Of a stretch of 64,000 bases of DNA, positions 1 through 11,329 are shown one piece after another. The translations under genes and the position numbers were made by a program. The DNA lies in assembly GCA_030549175.1 (NCBI GenBank), contig JAUKUA010000007.1:558001-622000 (forward strand), in the 5' to 3' direction. Origin of the DNA: Lasiosphaeris hirsuta (lineage: Eukaryota; Ascomycota; Sordariomycetes; Sordariales; Lasiosphaeriaceae). The notes beneath the pieces were generated by a model. That model did not search any database. It was given only the letters and a program-made list of their open reading frames with translations, and was not told the DNA's origin. The first letter of the stretch is position 1. Each line of letters starts with the position of its first letter.

Positions 1-760
1 CTATACATTGGTCAACTGTCCAGGGCGGCCATCTTGACCCTGATGGGAATTTGATCCGCTATGGCTCGCGAATCCAAGGGAAATGACCCGGGGCATCAGT
101 CAACTAATGCGTTCTTGAAGTTCCAGGAGCTGAAAAGAGGGATTGTACAAGTCTTGGCCAAGCACGCTCACGCATCATGGCTAGTGAGATCGGGGATCAG
201 TTGTGAATCATCGGCATTTTATTGCATCTAAAAACGAGGGCTTTGGGCGGTCCTTTTCAGCCTAAAGAACATGATTACCCCTACTTCCAAGATGCATTCA
301 GTGGCAAATGCTTCATCTACGATTCGAGCGTGGTTTGCAACGGATATTTAAGGACATTTGTAACATTCATTTGGCTTTCCCGTGCAGGAGCTTCTCAGTA
401 GGAACTATTATGAAGAGGACCGGATTACGGGATTCCTTAATAAGCGCTAGAGGCGTAATTGGAATCTAAGGGAGCTAAAAGTACAGACTAGACTCTTAAG
501 GATAAATGGCCGCCCCCCCCCCCCCCCCCACCAGACTACAAGAAGTGGAAGAGGCTAAGGACCTCGAAGCTGAAAATTATTACCAGATTGAGACTTCCAA
601 GAACCAACTATATCTTTCCTCCTAAGCTCTGCAGTGTAATTGAACAAGCTCTAAGCCGAGCCAGACAGCACCCTTGTGACAGCCCGCCTCTTTCCGCGCG
701 AGTCCTGCAGTGTGGGGGCGGTGTCTGCGCAACCCCCGCACCCGAGCAGCGAGGCTACGA
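1..760. other. Leftmost stretch without a recognisable gene
   Basis: No reading frame here looks protein-like on either strand and no RNA gene was recognised. The only clear landmark is a 17-base cytosine run at 513-529. Confidence 0.5.
513..529. repeat. Poly-C homopolymer, 17 bases
   Basis: An uninterrupted run of 17 C on the plus strand in non-coding sequence. Runs of this length are prone to length errors in sequencing and assembly. Similar runs occur at 37574-37588 (G15) and 52525-52547 (C23). Confidence 0.9.
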
Positions 761-767
761 ATAGGGG

Positions 768-1384
768 ATGCTGATGATGCATCACAATCCATATGGGTTT
801 GCCCGAAACCTCGATACCCCGCAGGACAGGTGTGCATCGCCAGAAGAGGAAGACGAGGCTCTGTCGAGCTCCATAATCGCCCTTCAAATAGAGGCCTCCG
901 AACAAAACATGATCATCACCCTCCACCAACTCTCAAAGGGCATATTGGAGTCAAGATACATAACGACGTCATTCACATTGCCGAGGACATCAGAGAAGGC
1001 AGACATGATTATAAGTAAGAGTCACTTATTAACTGCATTTTCCAACTCATTCAGGGTATTTACCGACGACCTGGTTGAAGAGACAGTCCGCACCCTTGCG
1101 CTGCTCTTTTGTGGGCCAAGATGACGCACAGGTGGTATAACAAATTGATTCGAGGGCAGTACGAGGAGGTGCCGGAAGACAAGACATTCGACGACTGTAT
1201 GTTTCAGTGTGGCCAGGTGTGCTGGCAAAAACGGTTGGAAATTCTCGACCGCCGGTACAAGGACCGGCGGCTGACGGCCTGGCAATGGTACATTTTTTGG
1301 GTTGCTATTGGATGGACATTGTTCTTCGAGCTTGTTCAGGGTATTGAAGGAGCACTGAAAGTTTACAAGGCTTTCAATGAGTGA
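768..1384 (+). pseudogene. Possible remnant of a small fungal protein with a C-terminal membrane segment
   Basis: Two open stretches in different frames look partly protein-like. The first runs from 768 to about 1014. The second, to 1384, ends in a hydrophobic Trp-rich segment (WQWYIFWVAIGWTLFF) followed by a short amphipathic tail, the layout of a single carboxy-terminal membrane helix. A plausible intron lies between them (donor GTAAGA at 1015, branch-like TTAAC, acceptor TCAG ending 1054), but no simple splice joins the two frames without meeting a stop at 1076 or 1122. It may be a decayed gene or a gene with a second intron I cannot place. No family was recognised. Confidence 0.3.
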
Positions 1385-1773
1385 TGGGGCTGCAGATCTG
1401 GTCTACCTATTATTTACTCCTTTTTCCTTGTAGGGCTTAGCGGCATGGCTTCCACTACCAAATCAAAGGCTGGCCGAAGTTGTGCAGACGATGAAGCCGG
1501 GGGTGGACCTTGACTGACTGGGTACCCAGGCAACAACCACTCGGCCAGGGGTTAGCTGTGCGATGCGACAGGCGTCCTCGCAGCCCTATGACGACAACCT
1601 TGGTGTACGCGGACCAATCGAGGCGGGAAGGATGCCGCCCAATTGGCCCCTAGCCACTATTACTTTCTCAATCAAAAGGCGCTTGTCTGCCCCCCGGTCT
1701 CATAATCCTTCCGTTTTTCTTTTTTTCCCTTTCACTCTCTTTCTCCAGGTCCGACATCCGATTGGCGGTGACG

Positions 1774-2666
1774 ATGGCAGCGATACGATTTCTCGCCTCT
1801 GTTTCGGCCCTGGGACTTGCCGGCATCGCCGAGTCTGCGAACTGTTACAAGGTTGATGGGAAACTGCAGGACACGAAGTATGGCTGGAAGCCGTGCAATC
1901 CCGACGCGGCGGCAAGCCCGTGCTGCAGCGCCATCGATTACTGCCTCGACAACGGCCTATGTCTGAACGCAGGCGTGGTGAACAACTATATTACCGTACA
2001 GGGTTGCACCGATCCGACTTGGGGGGGATCATGTCGGAAATACTGCGCGGGATCGATGGGTACGTGCTAGTGTACCGTGTAGCAACAAAATTTTATGTTG
2101 ATTCCTTTGCACACGCAGATAGCAACGGCTACGTCGGCATCACAATATGCGATGGCTCTAACAACGCCTGCTGCGGCGATAAAGGGACGTGCTGCTCGGG
2201 GGAGACATTCCCGCTGCCCTTCTTCACCAACCTCAAACACCCTCCCAAGTCCGAGTCGACAAGCCAGGACTCGACGACGACGACGACACCCTTAGCCCTT
2301 CCGACCTCGTCCGGCACGGGATCGCCTAGCCAAACCCCCAAAACCTCTTCGCCCGGGGCACCTACGTCGTCTGACCCGGCAGCCGCGGCAAACTCGGACC
2401 AGGTGCTCAAAGTCGGGTTGGGAGTGGGCCTCCCGCTAGGCCTACTCCTTCTCGCAATCATCGCTTACTTGATATGGGAGCTGCGGAAGCGCAAAGCCGT
2501 GGCCGGCGATATGAAGACGATGGCGTACCAGACCCCCGACAATGTCAATGTCGTGCTGGCGCAGCAGATGGCGACCCCCAGGTATCAGGAGAATCCGCAG
2601 CGGTACCTTTCGGAACTCCCGGTCGAGTCGGAGAGGGGGGAGCTGGGTTTATCTCCAAGGGGATGA
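1774..2666 (+). CDS. Secreted cysteine-rich, single-pass membrane protein (2 exons)
   Basis: Coding segments 1774-2059 and 2119-2666 give 277 residues. The intron starts GTACGT at 2060 and ends GCAG at 2118, splitting a codon after its first base. The ATG at 1774 is chosen because the open frame upstream begins only with TTG. Residues 1-20 form a signal peptide ending near AES. A Cys-rich ectodomain follows (CCSAIDYC, CRKYC, then after the junction NACCG and GTCCSG), then a Ser/Thr/Pro-rich stalk with a run of Thr. One membrane helix (VGLGVGLPLGLLLLAIIAYL) is followed by the basic stop-transfer ELRKRK and a cytosolic tail of about 60 residues. This is the shape of fungal wall-sensor-like surface proteins, but the Cys pattern was not matched to WSC or another named domain, so the ligand is unknown. 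Exon structure is consistent and the gene looks intact. Confidence 0.8.
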
Positions 2667-2790
2667 GGTTGAAGCCCTGAGGGTTTGGGCATTGGATGCC
2701 TTATTCGATGGAGAGCTGCGTCTTAGTTAGGGTATTTGTGATAATAGTATAAGGCTTGCCTTGTTCTTTGGGCTTGTTTAGAGTATAGAA

Positions 2791-3217
2791 CTTTGGACTG
2801 TAACCGAGGGGCTGGTGAGAGTCGAGAGAATTCTTCATGCGGCCGTGGAGATAACGTCCACGCGAGACACATTGTTGGAATATGTGAGTATCGTTTTAGT
2901 TATCAACGGAAATGCGTACTTGAAGCAGATCCACTGACGGGTTTCATGTTGTGGCAGGAATATCAACATCGCGTTGCAGTCCTCGACCATCAGAGTGCCA
3001 TCGAGGAGCTCCACGACCTTTCTGAAATCATTCGCGTGCTAAGCGGGGATGTCGGTGACGTAGAACGCTGGATGTCACTCTTACTGGAAGCTTCCGATGT
3101 GCTGCAAGCGTCGCAGTCCGGTATATTTCCCAACGTCTTGCAAGCCTCATATAGCCCCGTCCATATTGCATCGGGGTCGACGCCGTTGCCGAGAAATATC
3201 CAAGCGAAAAGAAAGTG
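2791..3217 (+). CDS. Fragment of an unrecognised spliced gene
   Basis: A clean intron (donor GTGAGT at 2884, acceptor GGCAG ending 2957) joins two phase-0 protein-like stretches, about 2791-2883 and 2958-3217. The product is rich in Leu, Glu and His (DTLLEY then EYQHRVAVLDHQ) and is probably helical; it ends at a stop after AKRK. No ATG is visible at the 5' end, so either an upstream exon is missing or the gene is a truncated relic. No family was recognised. It lies between the membrane-protein gene and the DUF3435 relic, all on the plus strand. Confidence 0.35.
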
Positions 3218-3449
3218 AGATACCTGAGCAATGGCTGTGCCAGGAGTGTAGAATTACCTGTTCCAAACGCCCATCGGCCATTTGCGATGAACCTTGGTAT
3301 ATCGTTAGTAAAGTCTTCCTCGTTCTGTATTGGTTTATCCTACCTCCGTAACTGGTGGACCAACTTCGACATCCTATCTATTGTATAACTAAAAGGTTTT
3401 TGAACTCCCTGTTGACTTTTGCTTGCCTCTAAAAAGGCCGCTGGCAAAT

Positions 3450-4250
3450 ATGGGCAGGAAACGGACAACGGAGGAGAAGAGGAAATGGGCAGAGAAAAAA
3501 TGGATTTGACAACGACGATACGGATATTGACGACAACCCTGTACCACGCGGCATCTTGGACTACACCAAAGAGAGATATAATGACCAAATGAAGATGTGG
3601 AATGAGAAAGTCGACGGTACGAATGGTAAACGCCAGGAAATGCTGACAATCCGTTAAGGTACAAAACGACACATCCCGAAGCTACTACTCATAATTTGAA
3701 AGCTCTGAAGCATTTTGCCAAGTTCATAGCCAATTCAACCGAAGGGATACTCGACCCGAACGGAAAGTCGACAGTTCAGACTGTGCGGAACTACTTCCGA
3801 TGCTTTGTCTCCGGTTGGAATCTAGACAATCCGACAGCTTTGATTTCTAGAGACCATACAGATTCTATCACGAATGCAGGTTTTCAGCCTTTTGCTAGCA
3901 TCCTACCTCGACACCGACCGAGAAATAGTACATTAAGGGTCCATTGAAGAAGTGGCTAGGCTTGTCAACTGCTACACGGCCTAAGAACTACCTTACACTC
4001 GAAAACTATATGTACTTAGAAGGCAGCTTTGGCAGATCGACGGACACGACTACGTTCACGAAGCGTATCGAATTTTCAATAGTGCAAGCTAAAATGCCAC
4101 GTCTCCATACCAGCCAGACTTGGTGAAACCAGTGAGGGCTCCACTCGCAAAGGTACCGGCCATGGGATGCGCTACAGGGTAGGTTTAATACTTCGTTCCA
4201 CATAGAGACAAGATGAAGTGCGGAGCACTGCACAACAACTGGATTGCAGA
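3450..4250 (+). pseudogene. Decayed DUF3435 tyrosine recombinase (Crypton / Starship-captain family)
   Basis: Protein-like pieces in shifting frames follow the order of DUF3435 proteins. First is a basic start (MGRKRTTEEKRKW at 3450). A helical core-binding part follows (DYTKERYNDQMKMW, HNLKALKHFAKFI, TVQTVRNYFRCFVSGW, about 3560-3830). Next is the hallmark GLSTATRPKNYLTLENYMYL at about 3960-4020, and then a TRKGTGHGMRYR-like piece near 4150. At least one frameshift occurs in the A-run near 3500, and stops break the later part. The catalytic Arg-His-Arg-Tyr region beyond about 4250 is missing, next to an LTR-like sequence. DUF3435 includes Crypton recombinases and the captains that mobilise Starship giant elements; which one this was cannot be told from the fragment. 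Family assignment comes from recalled motifs, not from a search. Confidence 0.65.
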
Positions 4251-4276
4251 GCTTAGTAAGATACAATTCACTGAGG

Positions 4277-4616
4277 TGTATTTCTGATGCTTGCTTGAAG
4301 GGAAGAACTAGCTACAGGACAGAGGAGACATTTTTATAGTTATGGAAGGCTCTGGAAAAGCCTTCCACAGGTGTGGGGGTGTTGAAGGTAACTAAAATAC
4401 AGAAGGAAAGGTGTGTTTCAGTGCAGTGTTTCCTGAAGACTCCGGAATCTTCGGTGGGGATTTGTTGACATGGTGGGCGCCTGTAGGGCCAGCTGTCTGA
4501 GGAGCTACCATACTCCCCCACCCCCCTCTCTGGGGGGATTGTGCTCCCTGCTGTTGCAGGGAATTGAGAGCAGCCACGGAGGGGCTGTTGCAGGGCAACT
4601 GGGCCATATTCCAACA
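4277..4616 (-). repeat. LTR-like sequence of Copia type
   Basis: Read on the minus strand it starts TGTTGGAATATGG at 4616, the usual start of fungal Copia LTRs. A TATAAAAA box lies near 4340 with transcript-like sequence after it, and a TACA end is possible near 4277. The end at 4277 is uncertain and no 5-bp target duplication was found: GTATA follows 4616 but has no partner at the other end. It could be a truncated solo LTR. It lies just 3' of the DUF3435 relic. Confidence 0.45.
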
Positions 4617-4811
4617 GTATATAACATCAAATTATAACCTCAGCCCAGCAAGCCACCAAAAGCCAGCAACGACTGCCGGTCCCGATAAGGCGGTAAGACA
4701 GACTACCTAGTATATAGCTCCAAGTAGGCGTAAAGTCTTCCGTTGCGCCATTCTGCGGCAGCCATGTCCATCCCTCTACATTATGCGTCGCGAAGCGATA
4801 TAAGCCTATCT

Positions 4812-5393
4812 TTATCGTATCAAAGACCCAGTGCCTAAAAACCCGAAGGAAAAAAAGCCATAGCCCATGATGGCGACAGTGCCCACGAGGCCGAGTATCC
4901 ATGACGAAGTAGTGCGCGTAAAGGACGTGCTAAGAAGGCGGAGGACCTCGAAGAGAAGAACCCCGATGGTTAAAGCCGCGGGCTGAAAGAAATCGTCGAG
5001 GGTGTGATCCCTTTCTGCTGGTCGCGGAATCCAGCTCGTTCCGGCGGAAAGCCACATACAACAGCAGACCATGTTGAGGTGGACGATCCAAAGGGGTAGG
5101 ATGATGTGAAAAGGGGTTTCGGCTGGGGAGTCGTGACCGAGGAAGAAGTTAGGGGCGTGAATAAAAAAGAACTGCATGAAGCAAAAACCGAAGGAAAAAA
5201 CGTTGTTCCCCTTTTTATCATTTTCATTCGTATCCTGATATTCCGGGAGAAAGGGGTGACTGAGGATGGGAAGGAGAGTTCCGAGCACGACGATGAGCTC
5301 AGCTTCGAGAACGTAGCGGCCGATATCATTGGTGGCCGTGGCGATGTCCGTGGTAATGTTTCTGGTGTAGTTGTAGGCCGCGATAGGCGTCAT
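4812..5393 (-). CDS. Small multi-pass membrane protein of unknown function
   Basis: A single exon of 193 residues. The first ATG is at 5393; the frame is open up to 5450 but starts only with TTG. About four hydrophobic segments are visible: around residues 26-46, 58-76, 85-105 (LPLWIVHLNMVCCCMWL) and 125-190. A hydrophilic loop (RPAERDHTLDDFF) separates the last two. An Asn-rich amino end carries possible glycosylation sites (NYTRNIT). No named family was recognised. The carboxy end stops right after a hydrophobic stretch, so a short further exon cannot be excluded. Base composition resembles the intact genes rather than the decayed neighbours. Confidence 0.5.
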   Translation of the reverse strand: MTPIAAYNYTRNITTDIATATNDIGRYVLEAELIVVLGTLLPILSHPFLPEYQDTNENDKKGNNVFSFGFCFMQFFFIHAPNFFLGHDSPAETPFHIILPLWIVHLNMVCCCMWLSAGTSWIPRPAERDHTLDDFFQPAALTIGVLLFEVLRLLSTSFTRTTSSWILGLVGTVAIMGYGFFSFGFLGTGSLIR

Positions 5394-5399
5394 TGTGAG

Positions 5400-7340
5400 A
5401 TTTTTATAGGAGTATGAGGTTTTTGGGAGAGATGGTGGTCCGTCGTACAAAAGAATCTAATTTATCGAAAGAATCGTGGCGTGGGTGGGCGAAGGTTTGT
5501 TGGTGTTGGGAAATCCCATGGAAACCACGAACTGAGCTAAAACAGGTCGACCCCATTCCTCTACACCCATTAACTTTGAGCGCTCTTAGCTTTCCCATGC
5601 TAGGTACCTTCCAAGTTGTAATGTTGGGTGTCCCAGGCTGTGAGTACACAGGGCGCACGCGCCAAGGCGCTAAGTCCCCTGTATGGCTCGACTCGTCTAG
5701 CATCTCCTTTGCCGACCCTAGTAGCACCTCAGTGACCTCGCTTCGGCCTCAGAGCTTTTAAACCACCCCATCTTCGGTCTCGAGGTCTGGCTTCAGCTTT
5801 AATCATGGTCTGGTTTCAGCTCCCGCCCACCCCATCTTTGGTCTCATGGACCGGCGCCATTCCGACCATTGATCAAGATGTCCAGGCCTCAGCTCCTGTC
5901 CACCCTATCTTCGATCTCAGGCGGTACATAACAATGACCCGAAGTCCAGAGTGCGGACTGCTCCGACAACAGTGGATAAACTCCAAGTCACGTTCCAATC
6001 GCCCATAGGCGGCGCGGTAAGCTTCCCAGTCATCATCGGTGTCTCCACTTCCCCAACTCAACGGGTCTTTGCCCCCGGCTCCATTTTAGGGTCCCGACAT
6101 TGTATAACATTGCCGTTTCTGCGCTGACAATATTGAGGAGAGAGCGGCCGTACACGCTTCTATCATGGCACCGACCTCTAGGGTGTTTGCCAGAGCCCAA
6201 CCACCATAGCAGCCACCGCCACTGGGGCGTCGGGTGTGGTGCTGATAAAACGAAGAATTTTTCTGCCTTTTTGGACTTCTTGACACACACACCACTGCTA
6301 AGACACGCCTTCTCATCTTCGGTATTTTTCGACTGGCTTTACCTCGCCCACCTTCGGTCACAGCCTGGCATAGCACCAGCCGCCCGTTGGCACAGCGGCG
6401 GAGACATAGGTTTTGGTGCTTTTGTTGGCAGGCGCCTACAAACGGGATGTGGAGCCGCCAATCAGGCTCACAAAGGCCGTGGCATCCGAGGCCATTCACT
6501 TCGAACCTTCCAGCCCGCAACCTTTGGATAGGTACCTTGCACATCTCGTCATGTGTCTGAATCTCCGATACATCCTTTCGATAGCGCAATTCAGCCCTTT
6601 TCCCACTACATGCGTGCTGTTTGACTGTGACGCCTAACAGCATTCGCTTCTTGTTTGTCGTGCATCCTAGGACTTCACTGCGATTTTGACGATCCTTGCT
6701 CACGCTGGCTGACACATCCCTCTTCCCCAATGCCTTCATTGATCCATCATCGGCCAATCTTGATATTTCTAGATGTATTTGCGAGCTCGGAAAAGACCTT
6801 GAACGAATACGCCTCACCTAGTAACGCGCCAACATGACATTAACCCCTCTTCGACCGTCTCGTTCGTTGTGTCCTTGAGCCCGGAGACACCGAGACATTA
6901 GAGTGAAGCACCGAGGCTGTTAGGGCTGGGTACTACTAGGTGCGGCCGAGGGGTGACGGCAGTAGAGGTGCAGCGGCCTAATAGAGCCTACAAACTGCTT
7001 GGATGATTTGAGGATTCCAGGGCTTTGTTGAATGAGTTGCAGCGGCGGAGCTAGTCATTTGAGGGGATCGCTTAATACATTCGATGTGCATGGCAATTCC
7101 GGACATGTTTCGGCATTAGAGAGGATGTTTGTCAAATACCACGTGTATCAACCAGAAAAGGCACAATTGAGAGAGTTGCATGTGTGTTGTATTGATCAAG
7201 TGGCCGGTTAGAATGTACTGCAAAGCAATGAGTCCCCTTTCCTCCGGATCCAGACTGCCCACTGCCTTTCTTGCAAGTTGCAGCACACCACACACCTACC
7301 TAACCAGGTAGCAGGATCTTTAGGATAGCATCAATCGCTG
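5400..7340. other. Long stretch without a supported gene
   Basis: Open frames here are scattered, low-complexity and mutually overlapping on both strands. None has a recognisable domain or a convincing splice pattern. A degenerate repeat lies at 5764-5917. Confidence 0.5.
5764..5917 (+). repeat. Degenerate direct repeat, about 62-72 bp spacing
   Basis: Three imperfect copies of CCACCCCATCTTCGGTCTC start at 5764, 5826 and 5898. Each of the last two follows a CAGCTCC-type lead. They look like an old tandem duplication that has drifted. A weaker relative occurs near 6349. Confidence 0.4.
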
Positions 7341-7361
7341 GGTAAAGAGCCGGGGATTTGC

Positions 7362-7470
7362 GGTCAATCGCTACAACGGCTGCAACAAGAACAGTGACGG
7401 TATTTACACGCGTTACTCGATCGTTTGCGACCGGTTCGGCCAGCCAAGGCCCTCTCGATCGGCCGGGACC
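7362..7470 (+). pseudogene. Relic of a MULE transposase, FAR1-like zinc domain
   Basis: In the frame starting near 7363 the sequence reads GIYTRYSIVCDRFGQPRPS, close to the N-terminal FAR1-type region of fungal Mutator-like transposases (…YxIVCDRxGkPrPS…). The expected SRKCGCPF zinc-binding part is not seen downstream and the frame soon decays. Only about 100 bp are recognisable. Family known from memory; no search was run. Confidence 0.5.
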
Positions 7471-7639
7471 GTTCAACACCTACCCGCAAGTGTGGCTGCA
7501 AGTGGCAAGCGCCGACATGGTGTCTATCGGTCCGGGTCTTCAAATTAAGGAGAGTTGGCGAGAGGACGAAGGCATAGCGAACATGATGTCGCGCCCCGCG
7601 AAAGGACTCTTATTATTCCAGATTTTCAATTGATGCTGA

Positions 7640-9070
7640 AGTGATTGACTCCGACTCGATTGATTCGGCGCTCTCCTTATAGGTGGGGCCGCAGTCGTCG
7701 TTGACCTGGCATGTTGTCGAGTCCTGTTCGGCTTACGTGATGGGGCTCGGCGACCCTCCTGTAACCGGGCTTAGTGTGGATTTGCTTTATTCTGGAGCTA
7801 TCGAAGGCTGGAGAATGGGTGGATGCCGGCGTGGCATGGAGTTCACGAACACACTAGTAACTTGTTCTTTATCCTTACCCTGATGGGCTGCTGAGTGTTG
7901 ATTGGCAGGTGTACGGTATATTTCGGGACGGTGGAACGTCTTTGGCGTGTAACTTGCGAGGGATGCCGTTTTGAGTAGTGTCATGGAAATTGAGTGGTCA
8001 GTGGTGTTTGGTGGCTGCTTGGCACCTAACTCTTCATCTTCACATACTTCTGCAGAGGGCGGTTGGTAAACGGTAGCCTTTACTGGGCGAAGTGTAAGAG
8101 TGTTGATGGGATTTGTTGCGTCTTGGGTGTCGCTCCAGGTCTTTGAAGCCTGTGATGATACGAAAGTGTCTCGGATCGTCTCAGCTCCAAGTTGAACTTC
8201 TTGTTGTGGGGACGAATACTAAACCTGCTGAATCAGTTGAGGAAATGACCAATTGAAGGAGTAGAAACTTACTCTTGGGTAACGCTTTCACCAACTATGT
8301 TGGTCGATAATAAGGCTATTCAGACATCCTCCAAAGCCTTCTTTACCAACGGACAGTCTCGGTGCGATGGAGCCATTAACTTTTTGATAAATGCGGGACC
8401 CTCCTCAGATCCATTGCATTCTATGAGAGGCTCTAAAGGGAATGGTCAGTATTTTCTGGCGTATCTCCCCGCAGATTCTCCAATGCTGCTACTGCCCCAC
8501 CTAATGATCCGGAAGTAACTCCCAGCTTGAATTATACCTTGCCGTAGTATAGTAAGCAAGTTCTAGGGAATATCTAGTTAGGCATCGCCAAAATTAATCC
8601 AGTTTTGGTTGATACCTTATGCTAGCTCCCTGCTGCTTTACTTTTGGGATCCCTTACTATTTTGCTCTCTTCAAGTTTAAGTGAAAAAAATTTCATGTCA
8701 ATCTACCCATCAAATTGAACTCTCCGCCACGAAGCATACGCTTTGTGTTTCCTGTGTAGCACTAGAGATGCCCCGCAAGCAAAAAGAATGGAAGCTGGTT
8801 ATCTTGTAGATACCAAAGTCTGTTGGGCGTCACAAACACATCATAGCAAAGATGTGGCCAAACAACCTATATTGATGCTAAAGAGGGGAAAAGAAGGCCA
8901 GGATTCTGCAGATCCTGAAGGCGCAGATGGTGGGCCAACATTGGGACGTCCCTCCAAGTCCGAATTTACACAAATACAATCACTAAGAGCACTAATGTAT
9001 CCCTTCCACACACAATAACACAGGGTGAATGCATAGCCTTTCATCCAATCCCTAGCTAGTAGGTAGGTAT
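7640..9070. other. No gene recognised
   Basis: Short open frames (for example 8297-8518 and 8743-9018) lack recognisable motifs, splice signals or biased codon use. Nothing else was found. Confidence 0.5.
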
Positions 9071-9077
9071 TTTATCC

Positions 9078-10231
9078 TCACAGGTACTCGCAAGCGAGGA
9101 TCCCATAACTGACCCAACTCTCGTCCAAAAATGGTGTGATTGTGTCGCCAAAATAGGTAGACATGTATAAATACCACATGAGAAAATCCCCCAGTGCCCC
9201 GAACCTATTCATTCTTCTAACCTGCTCTCTTTTCACCTCAACAAACCGTCCGTCGCTCGCATAAAAGACTTTGAGGTTAGCCTGTCCCTCGGCACTAGGC
9301 CTTTGATATCGCGGGCCACGCTTTATCCGATAGTCAATAACCCAAAACGATTGCAATTTTCTTTGCAGAACGCTGAGGCTTGGATTGGGCACTTTGAGGG
9401 ATCCGCGGATGAAATTCCATTCCTCTACACTGCTATTCAGCTGGAGTATGTGATGTAAGTCCTCCCATGAGGGATCGTATTCCAAGGCAACATGGCGCTG
9501 ATATTCCAATGACTTGAGGGCCGGGGATCCGTCTTGTAACTTCAAGTTATTCGATAACATCTGCTCCCAGCTAGAGGTCGGGCTCAGCCCGTAAGCGGGC
9601 ATACTCTCCCATATGAAGTCCCAGTCAAGGGTCGCAAGGTTTCCACTGGCAATTGTAAGATAAAGAGATCCTGATCCGGGAAGACGGTCAGGGAGCGATA
9701 TATGGAGTTATCTGAAACGGTATACGCTACCACATCGGGCAAGGCGAAACAACTCCGGCCTTCCCCCTCCCGGAAGCGTTCTACCTCAGAACGGCTCCAA
9801 GTCTTTGACCGCCGTGCTGAACTTTGGAACACCTTATCTATCACAAACATTGACTCTTTACAGGCCGTCCAAAGACCACTGTCGATAAGATAAGCCGATG
9901 GATTGTTTCGCGTCTAAGAGATGGGAGCAGCAGCTTTATAAGCGGCCGAACTGGGGTTGCCGCCCCTTGGCAGACACCGTGGCGCACAAAGGCGCAACTT
10001 TGGTGGGGGGTTCACTATTTTAGGGCGCCCTGAAGTTGGTAGACTGAATCCAATAAAGACACGCTTCCCTTGCTTATCAAACCCCCACGACATATACTTT
10101 TCCGCGCTGTAGATGACATTGCGGAGTCCAAAGATATGTGCTCCTGGGACATTTGGGCGAATCGCAAGTTTCCAGATTTCCTCCCTAAGCTCGTACGGGA
10201 GACGATTAAATTGATGGAAGGTTGATGCCAT
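9078..10231 (-). pseudogene. 2EXR-family gene broken by one stop and one frameshift
   Basis: The ATG at 10231 opens with FHQFNRLPYELREEIW, the diagnostic start of the fungal 2EXR family (PF20150; function unknown, F-box-like opening). The same frame continues past a single TAG at 9914-9916 into NPSAYLIDSGLWTACKES, which is typical family sequence. The TAG therefore interrupts one gene rather than ending it; CAG to TAG is a RIP-type change. Near 9690 the frame shifts by one or two bases, and the last part (TLDWDFIWESM to the stop at 9078) continues in another frame. Without these lesions it would span about 380 residues in one exon. Expression of a full protein is unlikely. Confidence 0.75.
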
Positions 10232-10239
10232 CTTGGTTG

Positions 10240-11130
10240 TCTAGGGTAACTTGAGGTAGATGTTGTAAGTTGAGATGGCGTCGAAACGAGCTGGACATGT
10301 GAATGGAGACAAGAGGCAGAACGCAAAAGCTAAAGGGAAAAGAAGGGGAAAAAAGGCCGGGGCTTCCCAACTAAATAAATCCCCTTTGACTCAGCCAAGC
10401 CTCCATGTACATCTACTTGTCTGCAAGTTTGCAGCCTGCAAGAGACGTTGTGTGGCAGTGATCCCAGCAAACGGCGCCAAAACTTCAATTGCTGTGAGCT
10501 GAAGAATTATGTGGGCGGCAGTAGCGGCTAATTGTACATTGTTGGCCCATTTTCTCGCCACTCAGGAGGCCGATTACTCAGAAAGGTGAGTAACAAAGTG
10601 TAATTTGCGTGATGCAGTGTCATCCAGAAATGGGATCTAGTCGATTTAGGAGCCATCTCTACCTAGACTTGTAGGTAGGTACCTAGTCATCTGCCAACTA
10701 GAGGACCTGGCGCTGTCAGAATGCCAGTCAGACTATGTGACCCCTACCCTCGGTACAGTGACTTTCTTAGTCTCCTCCCACCGGACCCGATTCCTGTATG
10801 CCGAACACAAGGCTTGCCATGTTCCCAAATTAGTACAACTTCCCATCCCTATGCTCGAAGATCTTCCTCCCCTCGTAGCTTATGTCAGTTACCATCTTGA
10901 CAAGTACCGTTCACTACGGATATCGGCCGAGTCAGATACACCAGTTGCTTCACGACTTCTCCTATATCATGACTCATTAGACGTCTCCGTGAATATGTCT
11001 AAAGTCTCGGAGAATGTTCTCCGCGGGACGACAGCTCCTTGGCCGCTTCAACGTGCCGCTTTTTGAAAATCGTTGCACAACTTAGCCGTCGAGATCAAAA
11101 ACCCAAGCATGAAGTGCCGGACGTAGTTGC
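10240..11130. other. No gene recognised
   Basis: One plus-strand frame (10737-11066) is open but starts with ATG-less sequence and has no recognisable motif. Nothing else supports a gene. Confidence 0.45.
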
Positions 11131-11139
11131 AAGATCTCT

Positions 11140-11299
11140 TGTGGGAAAGGCAGAGAAATGGAAAAGTGATGATGGATTGTTTTGATGTGGGCCAGGAATT
11201 CCTAGCCCTGCAACGGCTATCTAGGTGTGGCCCAAAGGCACTAGCTAGGCGAGGTGGCGTGTGCACCCTGCACCCTCGAGGTGGGGCACCACCTCAACA
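11140..11299 (-). mobile_element. Solo LTR, left copy (Copia-like, 160 bp)
   Basis: On the minus strand it runs from TGTTGAGGTGG at 11299 to CCCACA at 11140. It is about 90-95% alike, over most of its length, to the plus-strand copy at 13104-13268. It begins with a palindrome (GAGGTGG and CCACCTC separated by four bases). Read along the LTR, the flanking five bases are TCTTC before it and AGAGA after it. They do not match each other but do match the flanks of the other copy. Confidence 0.7.
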
Positions 11300-11329
11300 G
11301 AAGATTTCTATAACACGTAGCTCAGTAGG

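Noticed and set aside
3450..4250. An active Starship captain.
   Set aside because: Frameshifts, stops and loss of the catalytic region show it is dead.
4277..4616. A complete solo LTR with target duplication.
   Set aside because: One end is Copia-like but no matching 5-bp flank was found; kept only as LTR-like.
6086..6817. 243-codon minus-strand frame.
   Set aside because: No ATG-supported domain, low complexity, and the plus strand is equally open in places; nothing supports coding.
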